NCBI RefSeq assembly: GCF_001761485.1 | Contig: NC_090775.1 | Coordinates: 3,417,001-3,481,000, forward strand | Source: Yarrowia lipolytica | Lineage: Eukaryota > Ascomycota > Dipodascomycetes > Dipodascales | Direction: 5' to 3' | Length of the DNA stretch: 64,000 nt | Shown here: piece after piece, positions 47,229-57,945 of the stretch | How the letters are laid out: each line of letters begins with the position of its first letter | Numbering within the stretch: position 1 is the first letter of the stretch | The notes under the pieces: model-generated | What the model was told of the DNA's origin: nothing | Databases searched by the model: none | What the model saw: the letters and a program-made list of their open reading frames with translations, nothing else | Program-made: the position numbers and the translations under genes

Positions 47229-49184
47229 CTATACAGCTGCAGATCCTACGCCGGTGATTCCAGCTACCCACCGATCAATGTGTTCTCGGAAAAACTTGTT
47301 GGCCACGACAAACCCAATTCCCAGCACCAACACTGTTAATGACGCAAACATCTGCTTCTTGTGTGGCTTGTTGTCCTTATGCTCATCCAGTTGCTGCTTG
47401 TGGTGGTCCAGCTGCTGCTTGTACTCGTCCAGCTGCTGCTCAATCAGGGACAGCTGAATGGTGGAAGACTCTGCTTGTTGCTCAGCAACCTCCGCTCGTT
47501 CTCGCAGCCGGGAGTTTTCAGCCTTTGTATCAGTGACTTCTCTTTTAAGCTGTGTCAACACCTCACTGTCAGAAGAAGGGTTGGAAACAGCTCCAACAAC
47601 TCCTGCTGCTGTAGCCACGCCGGCAGCTCCGGAGGCAGTTCCAACTGCTCGTGTTCGCTCGAGTTCTGTTTCCAAGTCGCGAATCTTTTCTTTACCCTGT
47701 TTCACCTCAGCTTCGAGCTCCCGCACTCGCTGCTGCAGCTCCACACTAGCATACTCTTTCATCTGCTCGTTTCGTTCGTCCTTAAGACTTTTGTGTTTCT
47801 TCTGCTGGCTTTGGATCTGCGATAGCATCTTGCGCACACTTTCCAGCTTGGCTGTCTCCACACGCGTGCTGTGGATTTGTTCAGCGAGAGTTTTTACTGC
47901 ATTCTCAATGTTGGACGACGAAGAGATGCCTGACTTCATGAAGAGACCCCCGACCGAGTTGCGAGAGTGGCCCAGAGCAAGATCCTCCAGAGAAGTGTCC
48001 ACATCTCCGAAAAGTGCAACATCAAGAGCCTCGGCCTTCTTGGGACGTGCTCGAGAAGGAGGACCAATCAGTGTCTGCTGGCCTTGTGAGGTAAGTGTCT
48101 GGTTTTGCGTTAGTTGCTGGTTGTTCCCACCGTTGTTTTGAGAGACCACTCCACTGCCGTTGCTCAGGACATTGACCTGCGTGAGAGACGAGTCTCCTGA
48201 CTGCAGACTCATGACACTGATTCGTTCCACCACTGCGCTGATTTTACGGTGTAGAAGAGCCGAGCCATCGTTATTGGCGATGTCGATTCCGAGCTCGAGC
48301 AGATCGTTTCGCTTGAGCTCGTGGGGTTCCGATTCTCGTCCATCTTGGCTCAGACGCTCGCCATTGATATATGTTCCGTTGGAGGACTTTGCGTCCTTCA
48401 TCCATACTTTTCGTGTCAGTTTGTCGGCCCAGATCTCCGCGTGTTGTCGTGACAGCACCCTCGAGTCGAAGTAGCCATTGTCGGGTGAGGGTAGAGTCTT
48501 TTGAGACGTCTGACGGCCTAGTTTGAGCACTTCGGGATAGAATGGAAGTACTAGAGACTTGCGGTCAAACGTGTTGTTTCTGGGAGACAGTACGATAACA
48601 ACACAATATTGGGTACGCGCGGGCGTGATTCCCAGCTCGCTGGCGGAAGATGCAGACGTGTTTCGAGTTCGACGTCTGGGGGGATCCGCAGGAGCATTTG
48701 TAGCCGTAGTGGCGTTATTGTTATTGTTGTTGTTGTTGGTATTGTTTGATGCAGCTGCTGATGAGATCTGGGGTGCAGAGGTTGATGGAGCTGGAGTGGT
48801 GGCTGCTTGGATGGCGGTAGAAACAGATCTGCCAGGTGTGCCCGTAGGTCCCTGTGTAACACTCGAGACACCTGTAGCGCCTGAGACTGCAGTTGGGGCT
48901 GCGGTTGTGGGCGCACCACCGCCATTCACTCGCTTAGGAGCAATAGACGAGGAGGATGAGGAGTTGGGGATGCTGGAAATGCTGCCACTGGAGGTACTGG
49001 CGCCCACAGAGCTGGCCCCGGCACTTGTGGATGTGGTAGAGGCCGTGGCAGACGCAGTGCGGGGATAGACGGAGGGCGCGTTGACCGGCACGTCTCGGTC
49101 TGATGGCTGGACAGTCGCCGAGCTGTCCACCGAGTTGAGAGACGACACTGAACGTGCGGATCGTAAAGAGCCGTTTTCACGCAT
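47229..49184 (-). CDS. VPS64: Tail-anchored FHA protein, VPS64/FAR10 (SLMAP-like)
   Basis: A 651-residue protein. A serine/threonine/proline-rich N-terminus with a run of asparagines (150-157) leads to one FHA domain (about 195-310: KLGRQ, SRQHAEIW, SSNGTYINGERL). Coiled coils follow (about 440-610) with a KQQLDEHKD repeat. A C-terminal membrane anchor (MFASLTVLVLGIGFVVANKFF) and a short tail end it. This is the layout of yeast Vps64/Far9 and Far10 and of animal SLMAP, the membrane-anchored part of the STRIPAK/Far complex that counters TORC2 and controls pheromone arrest. Which of the two yeast paralogues it matches is not decidable, since the split postdates Yarrowia. Confidence 0.87.
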   Translation of the reverse strand: MRENGSLRSARSVSSLNSVDSSATVQPSDRDVPVNAPSVYPRTASATASTTSTSAGASSVGASTSSGSISSIPNSSSSSSIAPKRVNGGGAPTTAAPTAVSGATGVSSVTQGPTGTPGRSVSTAIQAATTPAPSTSAPQISSAAASNNTNNNNNNNNATTATNAPADPPRRRTRNTSASSASELGITPARTQYCVVIVLSPRNNTFDRKSLVLPFYPEVLKLGRQTSQKTLPSPDNGYFDSRVLSRQHAEIWADKLTRKVWMKDAKSSNGTYINGERLSQDGRESEPHELKRNDLLELGIDIANNDGSALLHRKISAVVERISVMSLQSGDSSLTQVNVLSNGSGVVSQNNGGNNQQLTQNQTLTSQGQQTLIGPPSRARPKKAEALDVALFGDVDTSLEDLALGHSRNSVGGLFMKSGISSSSNIENAVKTLAEQIHSTRVETAKLESVRKMLSQIQSQQKKHKSLKDERNEQMKEYASVELQQRVRELEAEVKQGKEKIRDLETELERTRAVGTASGAAGVATAAGVVGAVSNPSSDSEVLTQLKREVTDTKAENSRLRERAEVAEQQAESSTIQLSLIEQQLDEYKQQLDHHKQQLDEHKDNKPHKKQMFASLTVLVLGIGFVVANKFFREHIDRWVAGITGVGSAAV

Positions 49185-50507
49185 GTCGTTTGTGGAGAGA
49201 AAGAGGCTGAGGTGTTGTTTGTGGAGAAGTGGAGAAGTGGATTGGATCTCCCACTGATATGTATCGTGCTGGTATGTGTTGCAAGCTCTCTGTCGATGCC
49301 AAGTGTCTTTTATGAGCAGATGTTGTCACACCGCGTTTTGCTGTTTGGTCTGTTTGGTTCTGCAGAGACTAAGTTAGACTCGTGGATAAGGAGTGGAGAT
49401 GCCAACTGAGGGAGGTGTAAGTAGAGAGTTTGAGTGACGTCAGAGAATGAGTGGTGCTTCTGAGAGGGTTATGTTGGGCTTTTCAGTTGATGTATGAGTC
49501 GATATGGTTCCTATTATCAGTGTAACGAAGTCGCCGCAGTTCAATACAGTAGTCTCAAACCCCACTGTCTAGTCCAAGTATGTACTTATAGTTATGTTAA
49601 CTGGACTGGGAGGCTTCTTGTACACTGCACTCTTGTGCTGCCAAGTGTCTGATTTTGGAAGAGAGGAAGACAGGTTTATCGTGGGAGAGCGGTAGACGAA
49701 GCAAGGATCAAAGAAGCTGATTGGGTCATAAAGACTTATGGAGATGTTGGTAGCATATCCTGACAACAATTGTCCGCTTATGCCACCCCCAACACCTATA
49801 AATACTACCTATAGTCTCGCCATAACCGTATTCTCAATGTCACGCTTTCGACATATCGACGGTTGCTGTTTGAAAAACATGGGGTAAAAGAAAGACATTG
49901 AAAAGGAACAAGGGAAGAAGAAGAAATTAAGTGATCAAGACTCATTCGGTTGGTGATTAATAATAGCACCAACAAGACTACTCCGTACAATTTTGCCATC
50001 ATCTTCGATATTACATTGCAGCCTCGGTTGATCTTGAACTTACTCGAGGGAACTTCTCAGAACGAACCTCTTCTATTTCCTTCAATTGATTACATTTTCT
50101 TACGTAAGAATACGAATATAAAAGGCATTGATTTGCTATTCGGTTCATCTATAAAGCGTCCACCAGCTATCCCTGTTTCTTCCAAAAACCCCAAGCCCCT
50201 GTATCCTCAACTAACTTCTTGTGTAGATCTGATAAACACGCCCTGAAGAGGGAGGTATTAGACCTCACCAGGATATACAAACACGAAGGCACACGGGTTT
50301 TGAAAGCATACTCCACCAATCATGACTTTTAAAATCTCCCTATAACTCTCGTGGGTCTGCGCGTGTGCGCCACACCCCAGATACTTCACCCCTTCATGCT
50401 TACTCATCCGCCTGGAGACGAACCCAAAAGGCTCACAACCTAAAATTCCGAACTTCTTTCAATTTATCGGACCATTGTCTGCAACCACTACAACACAACT
50501 CTACACC
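49185..50507. other. Divergent promoter region, VPS64 and COQ9
   Basis: 1.3 kb with no gene. CCTATAAATAC at 49795-49805 is TATA-like. No other element stands out. Confidence 0.5.
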
Positions 50508-51284
50508 ATGTTTCGAACCGTGCGAAGCTGTGCTGTGGCCCTGCCCACCCGAGCATCCACCCTGCGAGCCTACCATTCTATCAACCTCATCAACACAAAG
50601 CCCACCGAGGACTACAATCCCAAGACCAAAAAGTTGCTAGACGCAGCCATGGATCTGGTCCCCAGTCTTGGATTCACTGACCAGGCCCTTACACTCGCCT
50701 CTAGACGTCTTGGTTACACAGATACAACTCCCCTGGTGCTTCCCGAGGGTCCTCTAGATCTAATTGTGTACCATCTTCGACGAGAACGAGAGAAGCTGGC
50801 CGTCGCCTCTGAGACTGCTCCTGCCGACCCTCCTGCCGCCCCCACGACCCCGGATTTCCGAACCAAGGACCAGCGACTTGACGATGCCTGCCACGAACTC
50901 ATTGTGCAGCGTCTCAAGGGCAACATCCCCGTCATTGAGCACCTCGACAACGCCTTGGCCCTTATGGTCCAGCCTCAGAACATGGCCGAGTCTCTCAGCG
51001 AGCTGGGAGCTCTCAGTGACGAGATTGTTCACCAGGCTGGCCACCGATCGTCCGACTTTGACTGGTACACGCGACGAGCATCCATCTCTGCTGTCTACGC
51101 TGCGTCTGAGGTATACATGTGCCAGGACAAGAGCAAGAACTTTGAGGACACCTGGAAGTTTGTCAAGAGCAGTCTGGAGGCCCGACGGGGGCTGCAGGAG
51201 GGCGTTGGAAACGTGGGCCAGTGGGTCAGCTTCCAGGGCATTGCCTCCGTCATGGTCATTCGATCCCTGATGACTCGGTTGTAA
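50508..51284 (+). CDS. COQ9: COQ9, lipid-binding ubiquinone biosynthesis protein
   Basis: A 258-residue protein with a basic mitochondrial presequence (MFRTVRSCAVALPTRASTLRAYHS) and the TetR-like Coq9 fold: LLDAAMDLVPSLGFTDQAL, ASRRLGYTD, and the conserved DWYTRRASISAVYAASEVYMCQD near residue 180. The hydrophobic final helix (QGIASVMVIRSLMTRL) fits the membrane-docking helix. Coq9 presents lipid intermediates to Coq7 on the matrix face of the inner membrane. The start is at 50508 because the 11 codons before it begin with TTG and lack a presequence pattern. Length agrees with yeast Coq9 (260). Confidence 0.95.
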   Translation: MFRTVRSCAVALPTRASTLRAYHSINLINTKPTEDYNPKTKKLLDAAMDLVPSLGFTDQALTLASRRLGYTDTTPLVLPEGPLDLIVYHLRREREKLAVASETAPADPPAAPTTPDFRTKDQRLDDACHELIVQRLKGNIPVIEHLDNALALMVQPQNMAESLSELGALSDEIVHQAGHRSSDFDWYTRRASISAVYAASEVYMCQDKSKNFEDTWKFVKSSLEARRGLQEGVGNVGQWVSFQGIASVMVIRSLMTRL

Positions 51285-52933
51285 GGAATCACATCCTACA
51301 CCCCGTTTTCTGATTGAAACCACATAGCTATAGATGAATTACGAGTATATGAGTTGCTGTACGTGTAGATACTTGTAATCTGTGGTGCTCGTAAAATTGG
51401 GTTTGCTTGTTTGAGGGAGGTTTGGACCTGTTCAGCACTGATTGATAAGATAGAGTTCTGACTCCGATTTATCTTTTGCATCAGAGAGGAGTGGAAGTAT
51501 CGAACAGACATGTGGTGGTTAGAGTGAGTGATGAAGATGTTTAACGCAGAGTGTTTGGTGAGCTTCAGTAACCTTCGGTAAGCTTGGTGTATGACCTTTA
51601 AGCTAGATGGCTGCTGTTACTCATAATCTGTGTGGATAAGGTGGTTGCTTTCTAGCTATAATGATCTAAAAACATCGTACATACTGTATGATATGATATT
51701 GTAGATACTGTATACTCGCAGAGATATTTTTGCCACCTTCGGTGTTTGATTTTTCTTCCCCGATACGCCAAGTGTCCATAAATACACCCTTGTCTGTGCG
51801 TATCTCGCCCTCCAAATGCGCAGCACTCAGCGTGCAGAGGCAGTACAAGTACGTAAAACTCAGTTGGGAAAAAAGCTGTGATTAAGTGTCTGTATTGTGG
51901 AGGTTTTGAGGGACAGATTTGAGATCTAAGCAGACCGGCTTGTTACTTGAGTCGTTTCAATGGAATTGGCGCCACTTTTGTGTCTTTGTGGGTTACGAAT
52001 AGATCTTGTAGCCGTATCCTCATGGGTTTTTTTTAGGTCTAGACACTACAGTAGAACGCGTAGTTGTGATATGGCGATGACTTTAAATACTTGTTGTCGT
52101 ACGAGTACAGTAAGTACCCGTGCTTGTTTATAGTGTGTTTTTGCTCATATTTCCTTCTGTTTTTCTACCTTGGGGGGTCTCTGTCTGTTCCACCAACCAC
52201 CGTCGATCCATATGAAAATGAACGTCTCTTTTTCGCTCTCTTGGGCGTCTCTGTGTGATGTTGTCCTGTCACAACTGTCGTGCTTTTCAGACGTGAGATG
52301 CACAGCCTCGTGTATGAACAACTGGTATGGACAGCGCATCATTGGGGAGACGAGAGGACGGTTAAGTCGAAATAATCCCCAATTTTACTCTTTTTTTGAC
52401 CGTTTTTTCCCCATTTTTTTGCCGATCGCCTACCTCCTAAAAATTCACTTTTTGCTCTTTCCGCCCCAAATTCTTTTTGAGACGTGTAAAATTATGGTCA
52501 GCCGTGTGTCTCGAAGTTACGTGGTGATATGCAGGATGGTGTTGAGAAACGTCATCCGCTGTAACAGTGGAGGAGCGGAGGGAAAAATATCAATTCCAAA
52601 ACGCTTGCAATTCGATACAAAAGTGGGGCCTCATCTATTTACCCTCCAGTACACTACGCGTGGTCATCTGATTACAACTATCGGTATTAGTACGAGTACA
52701 ACGCCAACCCAACACACACAAATCAATTTATACACCCCCTAACCCTAAAACCTAAGCCAAATAATTATCCCTTGATTCGAAGCGTGTCTAATATTAAGAT
52801 AAAAGAGAAACCGTTTTCTTCCACTACGCAACACTCACTCTCTCACTCTCAGAATAGCGACTTCTAGCGGCGTGTAAACGACACCAAAACTGCCACAGCC
52901 CTCTCATTCCCAGTCGCCAAAAAAAATCCAAAA
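51285..52933. other. Intergenic, 1.6 kb, upstream of a small membrane protein gene
   Basis: No gene called. A 190-codon frame at 52170-52742 starts with TTG and has no domain. A CCCTAACCCTAA site lies at 52737-52748. Confidence 0.5.
52737..52748 (-). promoter_or_regulatory. CCCTAACCCTAA, TTAGGG-type site
   Basis: Two overlapping CCCTAA cores 186 bases upstream of the small gene at 52934; candidate Tbf1/Tay1 site. Binding not shown. Confidence 0.4.
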
Positions 52934-53224
52934 ATGTTTTCCCTCTCGTTCACCACCCTCACACTCGCTATTCTGGTGGTTCTGTGGGCGTCGTCAGCCT
53001 TTGGAGCCAACGCAGACTCCATTCTCGATACTTCTCACGTGAGCAACCACTGGGTGTGGTCCTTCACCGAGGATTCCATCGCTCTGAGCGCAGCCATTGC
53101 TCTGGTGTTCACCTATTCTGTCATCAAGGTTACCAACAAGGTCGTGTTGGAGCCCTCCAGCAAGTTCATTGTGACCACCTTCCCCGAGTACATCAAGCTG
53201 ACCCAGGACAGTACTCAGAGGTGA
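52934..53224 (+). CDS. Small membrane protein with signal peptide, unrecognised
   Basis: A 96-residue protein I do not recognise. It begins with a hydrophobic signal (MFSLSFTTLTLAILVVLWASSAFG) with a likely cleavage near AFG-A. A short luminal segment follows, then a second hydrophobic span (IALSAAIALVFTYSVIKV) and a polar C-terminus (SKFIVTTFPEYIKLTQD). It would be a small single- or double-pass membrane protein of the secretory pathway or mitochondria. The ATG context (CCAAAAATG) is good and codon use is yeast-like. A repeated 15-mer lies just after the gene (53292-53306 and 53326-53340). A small unannotated downstream exon is possible but no good splice site is seen. Confidence 0.75.
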   Translation: MFSLSFTTLTLAILVVLWASSAFGANADSILDTSHVSNHWVWSFTEDSIALSAAIALVFTYSVIKVTNKVVLEPSSKFIVTTFPEYIKLTQDSTQR

Positions 53225-54240
53225 TTACTGGGTGCTGACCGTGTGTTTTCTTGTTTGATTTTGATTGTTTGCTGAAAGGGGTCTGTACCTGCAAGACCCA
53301 GCTCCAGCCGAAAAGGAGCCTTACACAAGACCCAGCTCCACAGCTATCCAGCTGAAATGTATAGATTGTAATTTATTGTTTGTTATTGAGGTAGTGGAGA
53401 TGAAAAGCGATGTCGTGATTCACGTGAAACAAGCCTGGAATATGCAGGAGACCCCGTGAGATCATCTTGTTCGGGTTATGTTTCAACTGCAGAGAAATAC
53501 ATGTTGACAGACCTCAAAGGTGTACCTATGTATACCATGGTCCACTGTGGTTTGTCTTCATTTTGTATACAGTCTATACTCTGTGTCCAGTATAGCCTAT
53601 ATTCAACTCCTCGAGGGAGACTTCTGGGTAAGGAGATGTCTTTGCTGGTCATCTATCATATCAGCTAAGCTGTTACCAGACGTGTTGTCGTGGTGGTACA
53701 AGTACTTGTACAGATACCAGTAGATATTGCACCGACTCTAGACTGTCTGAAATAATCGTTTCATTTCGATGATATCTTCAACATCAGACTCTGACATCAA
53801 AAAGTGGTGTAAGAGTAAGGAATATAGCTAGGTGCAGAGATGCAATTCATTCACCTTACCAAAGGAAGTCAGCTCTGGTGGCTCAGTTCAATTACGTCTC
53901 TTCAGACATAACTTCTGCAGTAGCTACTTGTACAGTAGATTTCATGGTCCTACAGTCTGTACAATACTTGTATCCACCTCCTGTACAAGTATATGTAGTC
54001 GAAAACCGAGATAAATCAGAATATCATAGCTTAAAGGAGAGATGATTATATCATGGTTATCTCACCTGCATTATGAGGTCAAATTTGTGTTCCGATACCG
54101 ACATATCTCCATACTATACTGTAGGTTCTTGTAGCTCGTTACAGCACCTTCCACTCTCACCATAGAGTTCCATATCGCGTTTTAGGTTGAAGGCTGATTT
54201 CGATTCCAACATCTCATCCACAACATCTACACACATCAAA
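53225..54240. other. Intergenic between the small protein and SPC19
   Basis: 1.0 kb with no gene. It holds a 15-bp direct repeat (53292/53326) and the 14-mer GTAGCTACTTGTAC at 53920-53933. Confidence 0.55.
53292..53340. repeat. 15-bp direct repeat CAAGACCCAGCTCCA, two copies
   Basis: Exact copies at 53292-53306 and 53326-53340, start-to-start 34 bases. Role unknown. Confidence 0.75.
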
Positions 54241-54741
54241 ATGACCAACACGTTGGATGATTCAATCGGAAGTATGCAAAACTGTGTGTCGATCGTCCGA
54301 GATACGTCACTGAAACTACGGTCGCGTGCCCAGACGCCTGAGGAAACAGAGCGAATCAAAAAGGTTCTACAGCTGACGCGAAAGTACGAGGAGGTGACCC
54401 AGAGCGAGGTGCTGGCAGCCCAGCAGCGCCAGGCGGCCGAAATTGCGCCCCAGGTTCAGGATCTGATTGGCGGAGTCGAAAAACAGATCAGCAGTTTGCA
54501 TTCCAAGGAGCGGAAGCTCAAATCACAGTCTGAGCTGAATAAGAGCCGATTGGAGCAATTTCCTATGACGCGAAGAGAAGTGGTTGACGTGCCCCGTGAC
54601 GCTGACAATGTTGTGGAGGTCACGGAGGAGGAACTGCAAGAACTTGAGGAGCTGCAGCGAGAACGGGAGAAGCTGAAGATGGAGATTAGTCGTCTGAATC
54701 TGGAAAAGCGGAAGAGTGTCTATGGAAAGTTGCCTCAGTAG
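54241..54741 (+). CDS. SPC19: DASH/Dam1 complex subunit SPC19
   Basis: A 166-residue protein similar in length to yeast Spc19 (165). It has the family pattern: an N-terminal helix (NTLDDSIGSMQNCVSIVRDTSLKLRSR), a heptad-rich middle (IAPQVQDLIGGVEKQISSLHSKERKLKSQSELNKSRLEQ), the acidic linker RDADNVVEVTEEELQELEELQRERE, and a basic tail. The DASH ring links kinetochores to microtubules. The ATG at 54241 is preferred because the 18 codons upstream start with TTG. It converges with the octanoyltransferase gene. Confidence 0.88.
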   Translation: MTNTLDDSIGSMQNCVSIVRDTSLKLRSRAQTPEETERIKKVLQLTRKYEEVTQSEVLAAQQRQAAEIAPQVQDLIGGVEKQISSLHSKERKLKSQSELNKSRLEQFPMTRREVVDVPRDADNVVEVTEEELQELEELQREREKLKMEISRLNLEKRKSVYGKLPQ

Positions 54742-55050
54742 GATATATAGGCGTACGTATTTATTTTAATTTATTTACCCATGTTGAGGGTGCTATTGCT
54801 TGCCATTTGTGACCAGACTGTGACTTGGTAGGTGGCTCTAGGAGCTATGTTGCATCGTGAGGCTTAAGGCACGCTTGTGTCATTATCACTGTAACCTGGT
54901 GTATGCCACGGTGGCATGCATTTACAGTAGTTTATAGCACAGGTTATCAGATGCCAGTAAATCATCTGAATCATGTCTTCCATCCAGTTCTGGCAGCTAT
55001 AATTTACCCCCTATTGCAAAATCAAAACTCTTTAGGTATGTACATACGGC
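54742..55050. other. Convergent intergenic, SPC19 and octanoyltransferase
   Basis: 309 bases; no gene seen. Confidence 0.6.
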
Positions 55051-55920
55051 CTAAGCCTGAGCCTCCTTCTCGACTCTCTTATAATTAACGTCCAGGTAGC
55101 TTGCCAGGGAGTAGGCGTAATCGTGGACCACCTCCTCATACTTGACGGGAGGACCCTGTTCGTGCACATTGGTCACCTTCTTTTCGTCCAGACCACATGG
55201 CACAATGTGGTCGAACCAGGACAGGTTGTTGTTGACATTGAGACAGATTCCGTGGCTAGTGATGTTTCGTCGGATGTTTACACCCACAGCGGCAATCTTG
55301 GACTCTCCATCCATGGTCCAAACTCCAGTGTTTTCAGTTCGGGTGGTGAAGATTTGGTACTGGGCAAGAGCACTGATGATACTGCTCTCCAGCAGACTGA
55401 TGTAGCACTTGGGGCTCAGGGCCGAGTCAGAGCCGTCATCGTTAATCTTTCGGAATTGCAGTAAATCCAGAATGGGGTATGCGACAATCTGACCCGGCCC
55501 ATGAAAGGTGGTTTCTCCGCCTCGCAGGGTGTGTGCGATATCGGCCTTGGAAACATCAATTGGTTCATCGGACGGCTCGGATTTCGTCTCTCGGTGGTTG
55601 GGGGTTTCCAGAAGGGCGTCTTCTTTGCCCTGCCGTCGACCCATAGTGTACACGGGCTGCATCTGGAAGGTCAGAAGCACCGGGTCCGGCGTCTCCTTGC
55701 CTTCCTTCTTGCAGTCCAGAAACTTGCGCACAAGCTTGTCGTGGATGCCCTGTGCATCAGAATACTTGATGGGGCCCTGGATGTGCAGGTGGTTGAGTGT
55801 CAGCGGTCGCACCGGTCGAGCTCGGGTCCAGATCATTGTTTCTTGCCTAAACAGACGTGGAATTTGTCGAAAGCGCACGGAAGCACCCAAACTTAATTCT
55901 GTGTGGAAATATGCCGGCAT
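55051..55920 (-). CDS. LIP2: Mitochondrial octanoyl-ACP:protein octanoyltransferase (LipB type)
   Basis: A 289-residue enzyme that moves octanoate from acyl carrier protein to lipoyl domains of glycine cleavage H protein and 2-oxoacid dehydrogenases. It carries the family signatures QPVYTMGRRQG, RGGETTFHGPGQIVAYP (133-149), the catalytic lysine in GESKIAAVG (Lys208) and the catalytic cysteine in VPCGL (Cys242). The start is the ATG at 55920; the N-terminus is basic enough for import, and a second ATG at 55836 would also give a shorter basic start. The symbol follows budding yeast; in Y. lipolytica LIP2 usually means the secreted lipase, which this is not. Confidence 0.93.
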   Translation of the reverse strand: MPAYFHTELSLGASVRFRQIPRLFRQETMIWTRARPVRPLTLNHLHIQGPIKYSDAQGIHDKLVRKFLDCKKEGKETPDPVLLTFQMQPVYTMGRRQGKEDALLETPNHRETKSEPSDEPIDVSKADIAHTLRGGETTFHGPGQIVAYPILDLLQFRKINDDGSDSALSPKCYISLLESSIISALAQYQIFTTRTENTGVWTMDGESKIAAVGVNIRRNITSHGICLNVNNNLSWFDHIVPCGLDEKKVTNVHEQGPPVKYEEVVHDYAYSLASYLDVNYKRVEKEAQA

Positions 55921-57945
55921 TTCATGGAATAAATCTTGAATAAACAAAATAACTCGAATAAAACGGGACGATGAATAAATTGTGTCTCATTTGTTATTCT
56001 GATTTTTTGCAATCAAAATATACTCCTTAGGAGCTTCACGCATTTGCTAGTGTCAAACAGAGTGAGAGCCTATACACTACTTGAAATAACAGTCGAGAAT
56101 GTTGAATGTGTCGCAGGCACAAGTAAGCATAGACGTTCATCAGTGAGTCAGAATCTCTTAGAATAGACCTTGTACTGCTATTCGGACTGTGTTAGATTGC
56201 CTCTTTTGTATGATTTGGGCAAATGATGATGTCCTGGTCACTACTGTATTCATAAATCAAACACCCGAAGCCCGTTGGCGTATCGGAGCCCATCATGCAC
56301 TGATAGCTTTTATCCGAGGTTGCGCGTGAGTCTATATCTGTGGATTTGAGGTCGTTTCGAAGGTGGCGACTTTCTAGAAGAGCTTGTGAGTCGGTTTCCG
56401 AAGTCGTTATTGAAGCTGAAACCCCGAGTGTTGTGTGGATGATACCTGTGTTTCGAGTGAATAACTGCTGGAGTATTGAGCTGGAGACTGGTATACAAAT
56501 GGGTATGAAATTATCACTGAAATACATATTATCTGCTACTGGTAGACTGTCAACTCAGCTACTGCACAACTATCGGTACTTCCTGTACTCGTACAAGTAC
56601 ATAATGTACTGTAACGACTTGTTTTCTGTTGCTAACGTCTTCTCTTCTCCAGACCCTGAATTCAGGCTTATCAGATCAGAAATACATGTCCGTATTGAAG
56701 TTCAGTATCTTGGAAATCCAGTCTTTAATGGAGACACTCAATAAACAATAAAGAGTCGGATTTGTCATTCTAATTAAAACTCAACGAAATCTCTCTCAAC
56801 CCCGCAGAGTCCCTCACCTCTTAGAATTTGTCTCACCATCAAGGAACGTCTCGTCTCGTTGATGACTTGTCTGACTCTGGCTCGACAAATCTGAGTCTGG
56901 ATAGGATTTCTGGTTACCCAAAAGCAATAATGAGGCGTGTTTAATGCGTCCCCGGACTCGTTGTCGGCTTTTGCTCTTTTGGACCATCTTATCAACCTGC
57001 CCCATGTGCTATTGTAGTCTGTTTGTTTAGTTAGTAGCTGTAAGTAGTTACAGTAGGAGCACTTTCTCTGCACAGCAATGTAGTTTATAGCGCACAGTAG
57101 CTTGAGTGTTTTAGCACAACGTAGATAAAATCACTCAAGCGGTCTGTCAATGGCCGGTTCACGTCCTCGTCAGCTGTCTGGAGCTACACAGCCACTTTCG
57201 GGCACACCCGGTGACCCATAAAACAAAAATTGTACGTTTCCACAGCCGCACTATCCGAGTAATGTACCTGCTTCCGGTGCTTCATTTGAGGAGGGTGAGA
57301 TGAGAGCATAAACTGAGGGTTAAGTGGAGTCTAACCATTAGAGGTGTGGTGAAAATGGATCACGAGGCACAAAAAGCTGCACAAAACACAATTTACGAGA
57401 TTAATGCTGATGCTTCGTGTAAATGTGTTTTGGCGAGACCCCAAGAATTTTATTATATGCCGTTTTTCCGATCTCACCCCATAATGGAGACACAATGCTT
57501 GTACTTAGTACTTGTAGCTTTGTTTGTTGAGGGGTATGTACCGACTGTATGCACACTGCATTTGGCAGTCATAACAGAGAAGAGAACAGCACACCACATT
57601 TTGTTCATAGAGCTCTCAGATTTATTCAGAAAAAGCTCTCTCACAATTTACTCATCTCCAAAAGATAAGTGAGTCGAAAAAAGTCCGAAAATCGTTGAGT
57701 TTCCGCCCTCGGAGGCAAAAGTATGATTGTGGGGGCGGAGATTCTTGATCCAATGGTGTGATTTGACGCTGGTGATAACGGCGCACACATATGATAGCTC
57801 AGATTAGATGACAGGTATTAGGCTAGCGACAACCGGATACAATTTGGAGGAGGTAAAACTGAAGTATCAGCAACCAAAGTGACGGAAATACCACTTATAA
57901 CACTACTACTAGGACTACTGGTAGTACTACAAGCAGTACGGAACC
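55921..57945. other. Intergenic, 2.0 kb, between octanoyltransferase and SEC2
   Basis: No gene recognised. Short frames overlap on both strands. TACTTGTA-type motifs occur near 56570-56625 and 57500-57530. Confidence 0.5.

Noticed and set aside
52170-52742. 190-codon plus-strand frame
   Set aside because: Begins with TTG, has no domain and runs through T-rich non-coding-like sequence.
56340-56744. 134-codon frame between octanoyltransferase and SEC2
   Set aside because: No domain, overlapped by equally long minus-strand frames.
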